From contig OX485807.1 in the NCBI GenBank assembly GCA_950295325.1, forward strand, positions 36,796,440 through 36,860,439: a stretch of 64,000 nucleotides of DNA, written 5' to 3'. Each line of letters opens with the position of its first letter. Within the stretch, counting starts at the first letter, position 1. The notes below the pieces were generated by a model. It saw only the letters and a list, made by a program, of their open reading frames with translations. It did not search any database and had not been told where the DNA came from. Below are positions 1 to 11,688 of this stretch, piece after piece. Both the position numbers and the translations under genes were made by a program. The stretch is from Polytrichum commune (taxonomy: Eukaryota; Streptophyta; Polytrichopsida; Polytrichales; Polytrichaceae).

Positions 1-1089
1 ATGTATGGTCCATAAGTTATGTTGTATGAGCATCTAACTAGGATCTAAGCATATTTGGAATTTTGCACACATTTTGGACAATTCCAACTACCAATATGAT
101 GTACACTAGATCACATAACTACAGAACATGGCCGGGGGTTAGACTCTTCATTGGAAATCTGAATTATTGTGTGGATCATTATGAAATTAACCTCCCTATA
201 CATGAGAAGTTTATAGAGAAAAATAGATGTATACATACTAACAACATGCCAAAAAATGGACTCATGTATTTATATTAAGCTTTTCAATTTAATATGATAA
301 ATGCATCCACTACATATACAAACTATATATGTCATGAATTAAATAATAATTTATTACATAAAAATTCACTTTCACTTTCCAATGAGAAAGTCATTGAATG
401 TTTCATCCATAGCATGTAACTCAACAATTATATCAAACAAACAAAAAGATAAGAGCAAAATAGCTTAGCCACAATCTAGAGAGGAAAACTAAAAGAAGCC
501 CCTGAGAGCTCCAAGAGCCTCTAGTTTGTAAAAACCTAGAACCCACATGCAAACCCCAACAAGAAGACACATGATAGTCACTTAGGACTATGACCATATG
601 CAAACAATGGATGAAAACGTGAAGTGGATGAAATTAACACATCTATTGTCAATTTTTTTTGTAAACCATAGGGCCCTTTTTATACATTTGTCTTTACTTC
701 ATAGAATTTAATAGCCTTGATAAAAGTACACACTAGAGAAAAACAATACCTCCCCCTTATGTGTATTATGTATGGTAATGCCTCAAATAATACCCCTTCT
801 TTTACACTCACGTTAGTTTGTATGAGGTATGAAGAGTCCACCCCAAGGCAATATGGTGGTTGGCAAAAATAATTCACAAACATTCGAAGTTGTGGTTGTG
901 TTGTTGTTTTGTTGATATTGTTTGATGTTTTTGTCTTTACAAATGCACATCCCTAGTATTTTGGACAAAGTGGTTTTTTTTAGCACTTTTGGAAATTTTT
1001 AGCACCAATGGAATTTTTTAGCAACTGTAGCCAACAATTGGCTTTAATTTTTGTCAAGTGATTTTTAAGGGTATCGAACTAAGTGCATT
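1..1089. other. AT-rich stretch without recognisable gene
   Basis: No open frame here resembles a known protein. The only structure I can point to is a segment at about 770-860 that recurs in inverted orientation at about 18135-18220 (it includes the words ACTCACGTTAGTTTGTA and GAAGAGTCCACCCC), so it belongs to a dispersed repeat. The rest is AT-rich intergenic sequence. Confidence 0.6.
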
Positions 1090-1990
1090 TCATGAAGGGG
1101 TAATCAGAGGCCTAATCAAGTCTATTCCAAAGGAAGGGATATCAAAAATCTCAATAATTGGTGACTAGTCACTCTTCTCATGGTGGTTTACAAAGTCTTT
1201 GCTAAGATTTTATGACTTAGTCTTCAACCTATGCTTAGCGATGTTATCAACTCATAATAGATTGCATTCCTTCCTTCTAGATTTATCTTGGACAAAATTG
1301 TGTTGATTCAAGAAATTCTTCACTAGGCTAAGGTTTAGAAAACACAACGGTTTTTCTTAAACATGACTTGTCAAAAGCTTATGACAAAGTCTCATGGAGA
1401 TTCTTCTTCCGCATCATACATAAGATGGGCATTAGTGAACAATTATTAGTTGGATCAAATTGCTATTTGGGAATGCATTTGTCATGGGCCATGGTCAATT
1501 TCAATGTTAGTTCAAGAATAAACTTTAAATTTGACAAATTTTTTTGATAGGGTTGTCCACTTGCACCACACCCTATTTATGGTTGTTGAAGAGGTTCTTA
1601 TGCATACCAATAAAAAACTTGTGGTAGAAGACAAGTTGAAGGGGATCAACCTTCCGGGAGGGAAAAAAACAACATAGCATCTCCTAATATGTGGATGACT
1701 CCTCTTTTATGGTTAGGGAAGATAAGCAATACATAGACAAGCTAGTGAGACTCCTCAAAGTAATTAGTGAAGCATCAGGGATGGAGATCAATTGGGAAAA
1801 GTCATGTGCATATTAGTTTGACAAATACACGTACAAGCTGATGTGGCTTGTAGGGAACAAATGGAAATAAGTTGAGGAGGGGAACCTCTCTAAATTCCTT
1901 GGCACCATATTTGGGCTGAACCTTAATACCCATGATGTTAGTCATTTTCTATATACAAAAAATCTACGAAACTAGATTACTAGAGAACTA
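1090..1990 (+). mobile_element. Decayed LINE (non-LTR retrotransposon), reverse transcriptase fragment
   Basis: Conceptual translation on the plus strand, changing frame repeatedly, gives the block order of plant LINE reverse transcriptases: an 'IKSIPKEG' block, 'NNW(R)..TLL..VYKVFAKIL', then 'IAFLPSRFILDKIVLIQEILH', 'FLKHDLSKAYDKVSWRFF' and 'MGISEQF..WIKLLFGNA'. The order and spacing match the fingers and palm of LINE/L1-type enzymes. The YADD-type catalytic block is not clear; 'SPNMWMTPLLW' around 1690 may be its remnant. Endonuclease and ORF1 are not seen, so this is a truncated, long-dead copy. Family assignment rests on motif reading only. Confidence 0.72.
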
Positions 1991-2210
1991 TGAAAATCTC
2001 ACTATCATTAATTGTTGATCATTAGTTGTTGATGAAGTTGTTGATCATTAGTGTGACCTAGCATACGCCTCAAAATAGGGTAAGTGACGCTAATGTGCAT
2101 GTGACGCTAAATACCATAAACAGTGTAGCTTTGAAGAATGTTATTATGTGCATGTTCATGACAAGGTCCAGAGAAATTTCTGACACCAAAGGCATTCATC
2201 ATGTGCTCTG

Positions 2211-2216
2211 CACGTG
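2211..2216. promoter_or_regulatory. G-box CACGTG upstream of the GH3 gene
   Basis: A perfect CACGTG palindrome lies about 1.1 kb upstream of the GH3 start codon. G-boxes bind bZIP and bHLH factors in plants. A single hexamer at this distance is weak evidence and could be chance. Confidence 0.25.
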
Positions 2217-2485
2217 CCACCTCTACAATAATACAACCGGACCACTGGTGCAAGATATGACTACTGCACTTACGATTCCTGAATCATAACAAAATTGCTT
2301 ATTTGTTCCATCACTTGGTCTGACGAATAAATAAGTATGGAGCTTAACTTTATGCACAACCCTGTACATTTCAAGCTCACCCTGCACTTATCCCAGCTCC
2401 CAACATTCAGCTTCTAGACATTCCTGCAGGTAAGCATTTATAATATCCTTTGCATGCACCAAAATGGACAAATGCTCAACTTTCA

Positions 2486-3275
2486 ATGATGGTGGTCACC
2501 TTTCTCCTTCTGTGAGGAGCTAGGTTCAGCCCCAGTGGGTCAATGTGTATCACCTGTTTCAAGCTGATTGGTTTTCTGGGGTTTTTCTCACAGCTTCAAG
2601 CATACCAACTTATTCACTAACTCACATTCAGCCACCTTGTTCCTTCTGCCTCGAAGTCCAGTGGATCAATGTGCACAATCTGTCTCCAGCTGACCTGATT
2701 GATTTTCTGGGGAATGCCTCACAGCTTGTAACATTATACCAACTTACCTCAAGAGCCTTCTTGGTAGCCAACTTAAGCTTGTTCCTTCTGTGAGGAGCTA
2801 GGTTCTACCTTGAATTGAGTTCAGTGGGTCAATGTGCACAACCTCTCTCAAAGCTAACTGATTTACTGAGGAGTTTCTCACAGCTGAGGCATACCGACTT
2901 AGCTCACGTCATCCCTTCTTGATAGTCACCCTGTTCCTTCTGTGAGGAGCTAGCTAGGGTTCTGCCTTGAATTCCTTCAATGGATGAATGTGCACAACCT
3001 GTCCAAGCTCACTGATTGATTTTCTGGAGATTTCTTCACAGCTTTGAAGCACAGATACCAACTGAGCTCACAATATCCCTTCTTAGTGGTCATCTCATTC
3101 CTTCTGTGAGGAACTAGGTTGTACCTTGAATTACTTCAGTGGATCAATTTTCACAACCTGTCCAAGCTCTCTGATTGATTTCCTGGGGATTTTCTCACAG
3201 TTTGAAGCATCTTTACCGACTAATTAGCTTACAATATCCCTTTCTGGTGGTCACCTTGTTTCGCAGGTGAGGAAG
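2486..3275 (+). repeat. Five-copy tandem repeat (about 136-164 bp units) directly upstream of GH3
   Basis: Units begin with CCTTCTGTGAGGAGCTAGGTT or variants at about 2506, 2642, 2784, 2936 and 3100; a degenerate sixth start (GCAGGTGAGGAAG) is near 3263. Each unit also carries CAGTGG(G/A)TCAATGTGCACAACCTG, GATTGATTTTCTGGGG and TTCTCACAG. The array ends about 75 bp before the GH3 start codon, so it occupies the promoter or 5' leader. Copies differ at many positions, so it is not recent. Copy 2 contains TGTCTC (2681-2686), the classic auxin response element core, at a place where the other units read TGTTTC, TCTCTC or TGTCCA. Confidence 0.85.
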
Positions 3276-3348
3276 TTCTAGCAGCTACAGGGAAACTTGT
3301 TCTTTATGGTCAAATTTTCGCAGAGATTAATCCTTGGTGGTAGTCACA

Positions 3349-6300
3349 ATGGGCAGTAGCAGCACTAAAACGGAGGAATCCCCAGCTGCAGATGATCTCT
3401 TTATCTTACCAACGAGGCGGGGGATAAACCCTGAAGATCCAGGATTCGACCCAGAGGAGTTCCTGGACATGTTGTGCGAGCAGGGGATGGCCATCCAGCG
3501 GGAGAAGCTGCGGGAGATTGTGGCCAGGAACTCTGAGGTGGAGTATCTGCAGCGCCATGGACTGGCTGGGCGCACTGATGTGGAGAGCTTTAGGCAATGT
3601 GTGCCTGTGGTGACCTATAGTGATCTGGAAGAGGATATCATGAAGTTGGTAAATGGGCATCAGGAGGAGAAGAGACCCATCTTCAGTGTCGAACCAATCT
3701 CACAGTTCAATATCAGGTCTCCAATTACACACACGCGCACGCACACATATCAGTGCTTTACTAAAATTTAGTCATTCAGAAACCCGTGAATGAATAAACT
3801 TATTTCCTGCTATGCAGATAAATTTATCACAAACACAAAACTTGTACAGAAATGATGAGTCGTGATAGTGTCTCTGAGGGATACACTGATTTGTCTGTAT
3901 AATGCCTCTCTTGATGCATTGGTTGTAATCCACAACTAGTTTCTTGGGGACTCTAGTACATATTATTATGGCTGTGAATGACCTCCCCAGCTTATAATAC
4001 TGATTGCCATAGAAGGCACTCCTGACAGATTCTAGTCTTTGGCCACAACATGATCAGGTCAACAGTTCTTGGATTTATGTGAATTGTTTCCAAAGATATA
4101 TTAATTCTACTCTTGAGGTGCAGCTCTTGATTTAAATGAAAATTGCTGTGCTTGGGTCATCGGAGGCAGTCTTTGCAGTACTTGAGAAGTTGATTATGAT
4201 TTGCTGTTGAAGGCTACACCTTCGGTCTTAGAATGTCTTGTCTAAAGTGACTTGTAAGACTTTCAGTAGGAAGTGTACCGTTTCTGTCCCTGCGGTATAC
4301 ATCGTTCTGTGGCTAGTCTTAAGGAGCTCTAGTACTAGAAGACATTGCGTGGCGCTCTGGAACTGCTTGTTATCCACGAACTCATCTCTTGGGGAATGTA
4401 TATACGGGTGTCAACGGTCTTGCCAGCGTATGCCATCGATAAATAATTGACCAACAACACTAGTGACAAGTCAAAATTCTTGGAAATAGGTGCTTTATTA
4501 ATTCACCTATGTATCAATTTCTTTACCCTTGAACTTCAACTTGATTATTTGAATGAAGATTGATGTTCTTGAGTCATTGAAGGCAGAATTTTTTTTCAGA
4601 ACTTGGTGGATAGCAGTGACGTCGTTAAGTGTCTCAAACCGTGACAGTAGGGTAGGCAAATCCCATTAGTCGAACTTGCTTATGAAAGGTGATAACTTCG
4701 GTCTGAATGTCTTTCCCATTAAAGCTGGTAACACAATATAGTTCTTTTGGGGGGCTTGATTGCTGCTGCTCAAGAGTAAACACTCACAACAAATTATTGG
4801 ACCAATGTGCAGCTCAGGAACCACAGCTGGGAAACTCAAGTACTTCCCTGAAACACTAAGGGCATTTGAGGGCTACAAGTTTATCGGAGCCTTCAGAAAT
4901 GCACTGGTAAACAGGTGAGCTCATTTACCCTTCTCCCACCCCTTTAACTTGTCTGGTAGAAAGAAAAGAAGAAGGAAAGGGAGTGCCAATGGATTAACAA
5001 CGGCATGAATGTGAGTCTGTTCTCCTTCTGTTGATCATGTTATATCATGATGCAAGATAAGGCATATGGCTTTCCTCTCGGAAGGTGGACTCTTTGCATT
5101 GAGGGGGTGGTCATGATGTGATGTCCAGTTAGGGTGGGGGTGTAGAGTTGTTTGTTTATTATCCAGTTATCTTTTCTTCAATGTTAAATATGTGAGGTAT
5201 TTTATGACATTTTGGTGCATGGATTTCATTTGAGTTTTTGTTGGTTTGTTTAGGTAACACTTGTTTGATCAATTGTTGGAATCTTACTAACATTGTTAAA
5301 TCCATTGGAAGCTCAATTTGCATTGTTTTCTTACCCCTCCACCAAAAAGGACATTTATTGGTCAATGAGAGCACAAAGTATTGTACACATGGAACTTAGA
5401 GATTATCTTGACAACAGATGCTTTCCAGGCTTCGAGGGTGGTAAATATTTGTCTCTTACATCTGCTGGAAAGCAATACATCACACCATCTGGGGTCATAG
5501 CTGGAGGCATGTCAACGAATTTTTTCAGAAACTCACGCTTTACCAACCGAGAGCGTGACCCAAAGAATGAAGTTTGTTCTCCTGATGTAGTCTTTCTATG
5601 TAAAGACACAACCCAAGGCATGTATTGTCACCTCCTGTGTGCACTAGCTGAATCAACAAATATTGTCAGGCTCCATAGCTTCTTTGCTGGTGAGTAATGA
5701 CACAACATAAACCTATTTTCATATTTATCGGGAGGGAGAGACTTGATGTGGTTGGGTGCAAAATGTGGTCTTAGCTCCACAATGCATTGGAGATGTTTGA
5801 AGATGCATTCAGTTTGGAGATGCGTTGGAGATGCTTTCTATTCATGAGCAGAGTGATTCTGTCCTTAAGTGGATGAGAGTCGATGGATGTCCTGCTGCTA
5901 TCGCAACTCATCATCCACTCTTCTCTCGTCCGTTATGCAATCCATGATAGTGGTCAAGCTATGTTGTAGGTTGGGTGCCTACTACAATGCGTGACAAGGC
6001 TCCTCACATCATTACCTAATTTGTAGTCCTCAGGCTACGTGATTTTGTTAACCTGTCTATTCTTATTTGGATAGTAGAAGATACACATGTAATGGTTGAC
6101 TGTTGACTTGCCATGGCCTCACCACAACGTCCGATAATGAACACCATGTGTCGCCATGCATTCGGTAATAGTAGGCAACCAATATCTATGTCGATGCTAC
6201 CAGGCTTTGGAAGGTTGGACACTTGCTATAACCTCTGGCATGGCTCCTTACATCCATTACCTAGTTCATAAAATTCACGGCTCTGGCTTTCTATCACAAT

Positions 6301-9300
6301 TTTTCCTTCTCTTGTTTGAGTCACTTTTATCACCTATTAATTGACCAAAACAGAATGACATGTTTGTACTTGCAGCAACTATGCTTGCAGGAATACGTGC
6401 ATTGCAGAAACATTGGCCTGAGATTGTTGAGGACATCAGGACTGGGACACTGAATGAAAAAGTAACTGAGCCAGAACTGCGTTACGAAGTAGAGAAACTC
6501 CTGATGATACCCAATGCCAACCAGGCAAGCAGAGTAGAGATGGAATGCTCCAAGGAGGATTGGGCCAGCATCATTCCACGTCTGTTTCCCAATGCGCACT
6601 TTGTGGAGTGTGTGACATCTGGAAGCATGTACCAGTATGTCCCTGCTTTGCAGCATTTTGCAGGGCATCTCCCCATAGTTTCCATTTATTATGCAGCAAG
6701 CGAGTGCAATCTTATTGGGGTTAACCCTAACCTGACCTGCTCACCCAAGGATGTCACATACATGTTATGGCCGGAATCAGCATACTATGAGTTCATTCCA
6801 TCGGAAGATCAAAATGAGGAAAGTGATAGTCTAAAGGTGCTTGAGGCTTGTGATCTGGAGGCCGGAAAAGAGTACAAGATTTTGCTTACAACTGTCTCTG
6901 GTATGTTCCTTTCCATGGTTGTCACTTGCTAATAACTTCAGTACTTTACGATTAGCCTAAAATAGTTGAGCCTAAACAAATTCCAAAAGATCTGCAAAAC
7001 TAAGAAGGCTTTTCGGAAAACAAAAATATAATATTAAATTCGCATGCAATCTAACAAAAAAATTGCAAAAGTGTTTCAAGAGATGAGCTTTTTACTATCC
7101 ACTAGTGGGGTTTATTGATGTTGGATTGTTAGATGAGAATTGCTACAATATCAATCTTATTGCAAGTGAAACTCTTTTATTAAATAAAAGTTTTGTTTTC
7201 TTTTTGTGGAACACTTCTTGAACCACCTCATTGAGCGGATATATCTTAGATTGGCCATTGTCATTGGTCAAAGTTGGTGCTCTTCTTAAAGCATATTAAT
7301 ATACTTCATACACCATCACTATGATTGGTCAAAGTGGTACTATTTTGTACTTAAGCAAGATACAATTAGTTGTTTTTAGCAATGGCTTACTTAATGGAAC
7401 CGTTGCACTCACTTGTTGGCGGTTTTTAGATGAAAATAGGTGTCGCCAAAAAGTTGGTCTTACTTTTAGGCACTCCTACCTTAATAAAGCAACTAGGCAT
7501 TCATTGAGAAATTAGTATGGTCAAGTTCTTTCTAATATCACAAGAGACTTTGGGCAATTTTATACTGCTTGAAAAAATATGTGGTAAAGTGGATAAAACC
7601 TTGTGAAGGGTCTACTGCCTACCTTGGAATCAAGTATATACTTTATCTTTAGGCATAGATCCATGGACACTTATTATGAATTAGGTTATGTACTAGATAA
7701 CCAACAAAGAGGAGAGTAGAGGCCACAAGAGTGGTGAGTGATCCACCTACTTGAGCTGGCAATTAAAATATTATTGATCATCCCATGAACAAATTTTGAG
7801 AATTGTGGATGATATTGCACTTCCATGGATGAAGATACATGCCAAGTATCAATAACCCTATTGAATGAGTGATTGCTTTTGAGTGTGAGGAGCCTTGTCA
7901 TGAGTTGTAATAGGCACCCCAACCTACCGCGTTGCAATAGTGGCAAGGTAGGTGTGGGATGCGTATTGTAGCCAATGGTAAGCAACACGTGTCCATGATT
8001 AGATGAGGTCATGCCTTGACATGGTCATCAAATTTGAGTGATAATGTGACTCCGTGTATCCAATCAAGGATAGAATCATCAACAAAATCGCTTGGTCTTA
8101 TCACTACAAATGCTTGATGTTTTTGCAGGTTTATACAGATATCACCTTGGTGACATCTTGAGGGTAAAAGGCTTTAGAAAAGCTTTCCCAATATTCGAGT
8201 ATGTTAGACGTAAGGGTGTGTTGTTGAGTGTCAACATGGACAAAACCGACGAAGCAGAGCTTCAAGCTGTTATGGACAAAGCATCTAGACTTTTGGAGGG
8301 AACATCAATGGAGCTTGCTGACTATACAAGCACGGTTGACATTTCCTCCTTGCTAGGCCACTATGTCATCTACTGGGAGATGGCAAACAACAGGTGCCAA
8401 CTACTACAATAATTCCAATTTCTTACACATTAAATGATCTACACTATTATGTGTAATTAGGTCGCCTTCGCAAACATGTTGCCTCTTTACCCATGTAAAA
8501 TACCTTAGGTCAAACTTGGATTAAGATGCAAGCATGGTAAAGTAGACCAAAAAATACTCCAGTGTCTTAAAATCATAGTTTTTTTGGTCAAACGCCTAAA
8601 AGCAGTAGCAACATGTTGTTTACATTGAATTTTTTTCATGTTGACCTCTATTGTTGTGTTCAATACTCAAATGCAGAATATTAAGATGAGATCTTCAAAA
8701 GTTATCATTAAAAGAAATGCTAAAAAAAAAACGGCTAGATTTGGTTTTGGACGTAAATTTCATGCCCTTTACTATGTTGAACTTGATTTGTTTCATATTT
8801 CTTGAATACATTATACACTTGAGGTCATCATCAAATACTTTTGTAGAAAATTGTCACTTCAATGTAATTTTATTATATTTTAAATAAAATCTTGACAATT
8901 ACTTGTTCAATATCATCACTTGCACACCCACTTGCACCATCTTCTAAAACATGTAGATTTTTTTTAGACTTATTTTGTCAACATTAATATCTTGGCTTTG
9001 TTAGATCCCTAAGGCATGTATGTCTTGATCGGCTAAGTCGATCCGGAAAAAATACGTGAATGAATGTCCTTTTAGGAAAATGATGAATAATAAACCTACC
9101 GAGACGAAAGCCAAAGGTTTTCCCCATAGGTAGACGTATTAAATCAAAGTAATCTCTAAAATTTACATCTTGATACAACAAATTTCCATAATAATAATCA
9201 CTAAACCAACTCGAATCTGAACTACGATCCAGATTCAGTCTTACCGAAATCGGTCCATATGTTTTAAAAAAAATTATGATTTTTTTTCACAAAATTCAAA

Positions 9301-11688
9301 GTTATAATTTTTTTTTGAATCACTCTCACTTTAACCTGTGCAAGGATCAAGAGTTGTTCACTTCACTATGCTTGCACCCTTTAGTGAAAGTGATTTAAAA
9401 AATTACACTTATTTTAATTTTATGAAAAAAAATAAACATTTAAAAAATATATTGATCACTAAAATCCAACATTCTATGTTGACAAAAATAATCTAAAAAA
9501 AGTCTACATATTGTGAAAGACAGTGCAAGTGAATGTGCAAGTGGTGATATTGAACAAGTAATTGTCAAAATTTTGTTTAAAATATGATAAAATTATTTTT
9601 AATTTTTAATTTATTACAAAAATATTTGATGATGACCTCAAGTGTATAATTAATCCAAGAAATGTGAAAAGATCAAGTCCAAAATAGTTAAGCTCATGAA
9701 ACTTACATCCAAACCCAAATCTAGATATTTTTCTTTGAACATTACTTCTAATGATAAGTTTTGAAGATCTCATCTTTAATATTCTACATTTGAGTACTTA
9801 AGACAAAAATAGAGGCCACTATGTAGAAATATTCAATTTAAACAACACATTGCGACTACTTTCCAATGTTTGACTAAAAAAAATTCTGATTTTAAGAAAC
9901 CAAAGCATTTTTTTGGTCCACTTTACCATCCTTCACCACAAAAAGCGGATATAACTTTGTTTATTCATCCGTATAACAACCATAGTAGAAAATAAATTCT
10001 TGTATCTCGCTACTATGGTAGTGAATATTTAAAATAACATGAAATGTTCAATGAATTAGAGTGGGCCACCTAATTGCAAATATTAGTGTAGAATGTCAAC
10101 GACATTACCTTCAATCCAAAGTCCCATATTTGTCTTGCAATGGAATCTAGTATAAGCTCACATGACATTCTGGTTCTTGAAGTCTTGATTAAGCCCCATT
10201 TAATCTTCATATGCATTCTCAGCCAATATCAGTGACAAGAATGTTTGTGTACTCTGGTAATTCTCTAGGATATTTTCATTGAGGTGAATCATTGATGTCA
10301 TAACATTATTTAGATCCTTAACAGTGTTTTGTGGGATTGACAATATTTCATAGAATATTCCCAGATATTTTCCACATTCAAACTGAATGTGGGAAATATT
10401 CAGGAATATTCTATGGAAAACTGTCAGTCCCACAAAACATTGTCATGGATCTAAATAATGTTATGTGTATATGCCGACCTAAACTTTCTTGAAGATTTTC
10501 ACAGTAGGAGGTCCTAGGTAATGTAGGACTATCCAATCAACTTGCATCTCATCCAATGTATCCAAGACATGTCAAAGAAGAAAAGTTCCCTTTTTGCACA
10601 TCAATTGAGTTGAATCTAGAGAAAGTGTCTTGGTTTCAACATAGATATTAGGTGACAATCACTAGAAGAAAACTTGCTTATTACAATCCATTACAACCAA
10701 CCATTGCAACTTGTCCATCACAACTATCGCGAGAAAGCACATGCATTAATAAATTTGGTTATCAACCACTGGGTCTTGGTTGCAATGGACAAGTTGCAAT
10801 GATGGTTGTAATGGACAAGTTTTCTTCCAGTGAATGAGACTAGGACCACAAATAGATCTTGCCACTAGCCTATGCATGGCTTTCATGTCTAGAAATGAAG
10901 GCCGTGATTCTTGTTGATTGTTCCTTGAATCCAAGTAGAAAAGCATGCAAGGTCACAAAGAATTAATGATGATAAGATTTCAAAAGGGATCGCTTAAACC
11001 CAAGGCCTTAGCTTGGATCTCATTAGTCCAACTCTAAGGTAAAGCCACTTGTGGCCAAAATAGTGCTTAGATGGGTATTTTCCTAGCACTTGATTAATGA
11101 CATACCGTACAAACATGATTCATATGATAGAGTGAAAATATTAAGGTGAACTTGATGTTTTCAGCCAATCATGTGAGAACCTAGGACCTTGCCCTTGGAA
11201 AAAATTATAAGAAACACACCAACTTTGACTAGCATGCATGCTCAAGGTGTTCACCTTTAAAAAGCGGCCATATTCTTGAACGTCCCTCCAACTCTCCCGA
11301 TGTCCGTTTTGGAACAACACGTTGAATCAAACCAACTTGAATATGAAGCAACATAAAAATCATGTCATTCGCAACATCGGAGTTATCTCTTCTTACATGA
11401 ATCTAAAAGAGTGTCACACTTTTGGCAAACAGGAACTTGGATGAGGGTGTCCTACAAAAGTGTGCAAACACTATTGATGAGAGCTTCAGCACTGTATACC
11501 AGCAAGGCCGTAAAAACAACTCAATTGGGCCATGCGAGCTGCGAGTTCTAGAGGAAGGGACTGTGGATGAAATGAGGGCCTCGGCTACAACCCCAGCCCA
11601 GTACAAGCTGCCCCGATTTGTGAATACTACTCCTTTACTGAAGCTTCTTAATGTGAGGACTTTGTTGTTGTTCCAAACCACAAGGTAA
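3349..11688 (+). CDS. GH3: GH3 acyl acid-amido synthetase, six exons
   Basis: The enzyme adenylates an acyl acid (typically indole-3-acetate or jasmonate) and transfers it to an amino acid, controlling active hormone levels in the cytosol. Exons: 3349-3716, 4813-4914, 5418-5689, 6376-6900, 8129-8393 and 11433-11688. All junctions are GT-AG, the phases agree, and the product is 595 residues, normal for GH3. Start: the ATG at 3349 ([13 protein letters not shown]); no earlier in-frame ATG is near. Nucleotide-binding motif 1, SSGTTAGK, is at residues 123-130 and is built across the exon 1/2 junction. Motif 2, [13 protein letters not shown], is at 352-364. Motif 3, [12 protein letters not shown], is at 424-435. 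The C-terminal domain, with [20 protein letters not shown], fills the last exon. Introns are 1096, 503, 686, 1228 and 3039 bp. The gene appears whole. Substrate class (auxin or jasmonate type) cannot be read with confidence. Confidence 0.95.
8530..9942. mobile_element. Large foldback element inside GH3 intron 5
   Basis: Two long inverted arms are visible, about 8530-8988 and 9475-9942. Matching words include TGGTAAAGTRGACCAAAAAA near the outer ends, AAGATGAGATCTTCAAAA, and TTGACAATTACTTGTTCAATAT toward the inner ends. The spacer holds a second, smaller inverted pair (about 9280-9340 and 9380-9440; one arm carries TCACTCTCACTTTAA, the other TAGTGAAAGTGATTTAA). It has no coding frame and would form a giant stem in RNA. 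A foldback or MITE-type DNA element is most likely. Target-site duplications were not identified. Confidence 0.8.
10299..10465. repeat. Near-perfect 80-nt-arm hairpin in GH3 intron 5
   Basis: The left arm begins CATAACATTATTTAGATCC and the right arm ends with its exact complement. The rest pairs well through TGTTTTGTGGGA/TCCCACAAAACA and ATAGAATATTCC/GGAATATTCTAT, with a near-zero loop at about 10384. It is either a very small foldback MITE or the source of a long hairpin RNA. It lies in the sense strand of a transcribed intron. Confidence 0.85.
10660..10832. mobile_element. CACTA-type miniature element
   Basis: Ends are CACTAGAAGAAAACTTG and the inverted CACTGGAAGAAAACTTG, close to the CACTACAAGAAAA ends of En/Spm (CACTA) elements. 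The flanks carry a 3-bp duplication, AAT, on both sides, the target-site length of the superfamily. The 173-bp interior is itself largely inverted repeat and non-coding. It lies in GH3 intron 5. Confidence 0.85.

Noticed and set aside
2681-2686. TGTCTC auxin response element
   Set aside because: Present in only one of five repeat units and a hexamer is expected by chance; mentioned only as part of the repeat.
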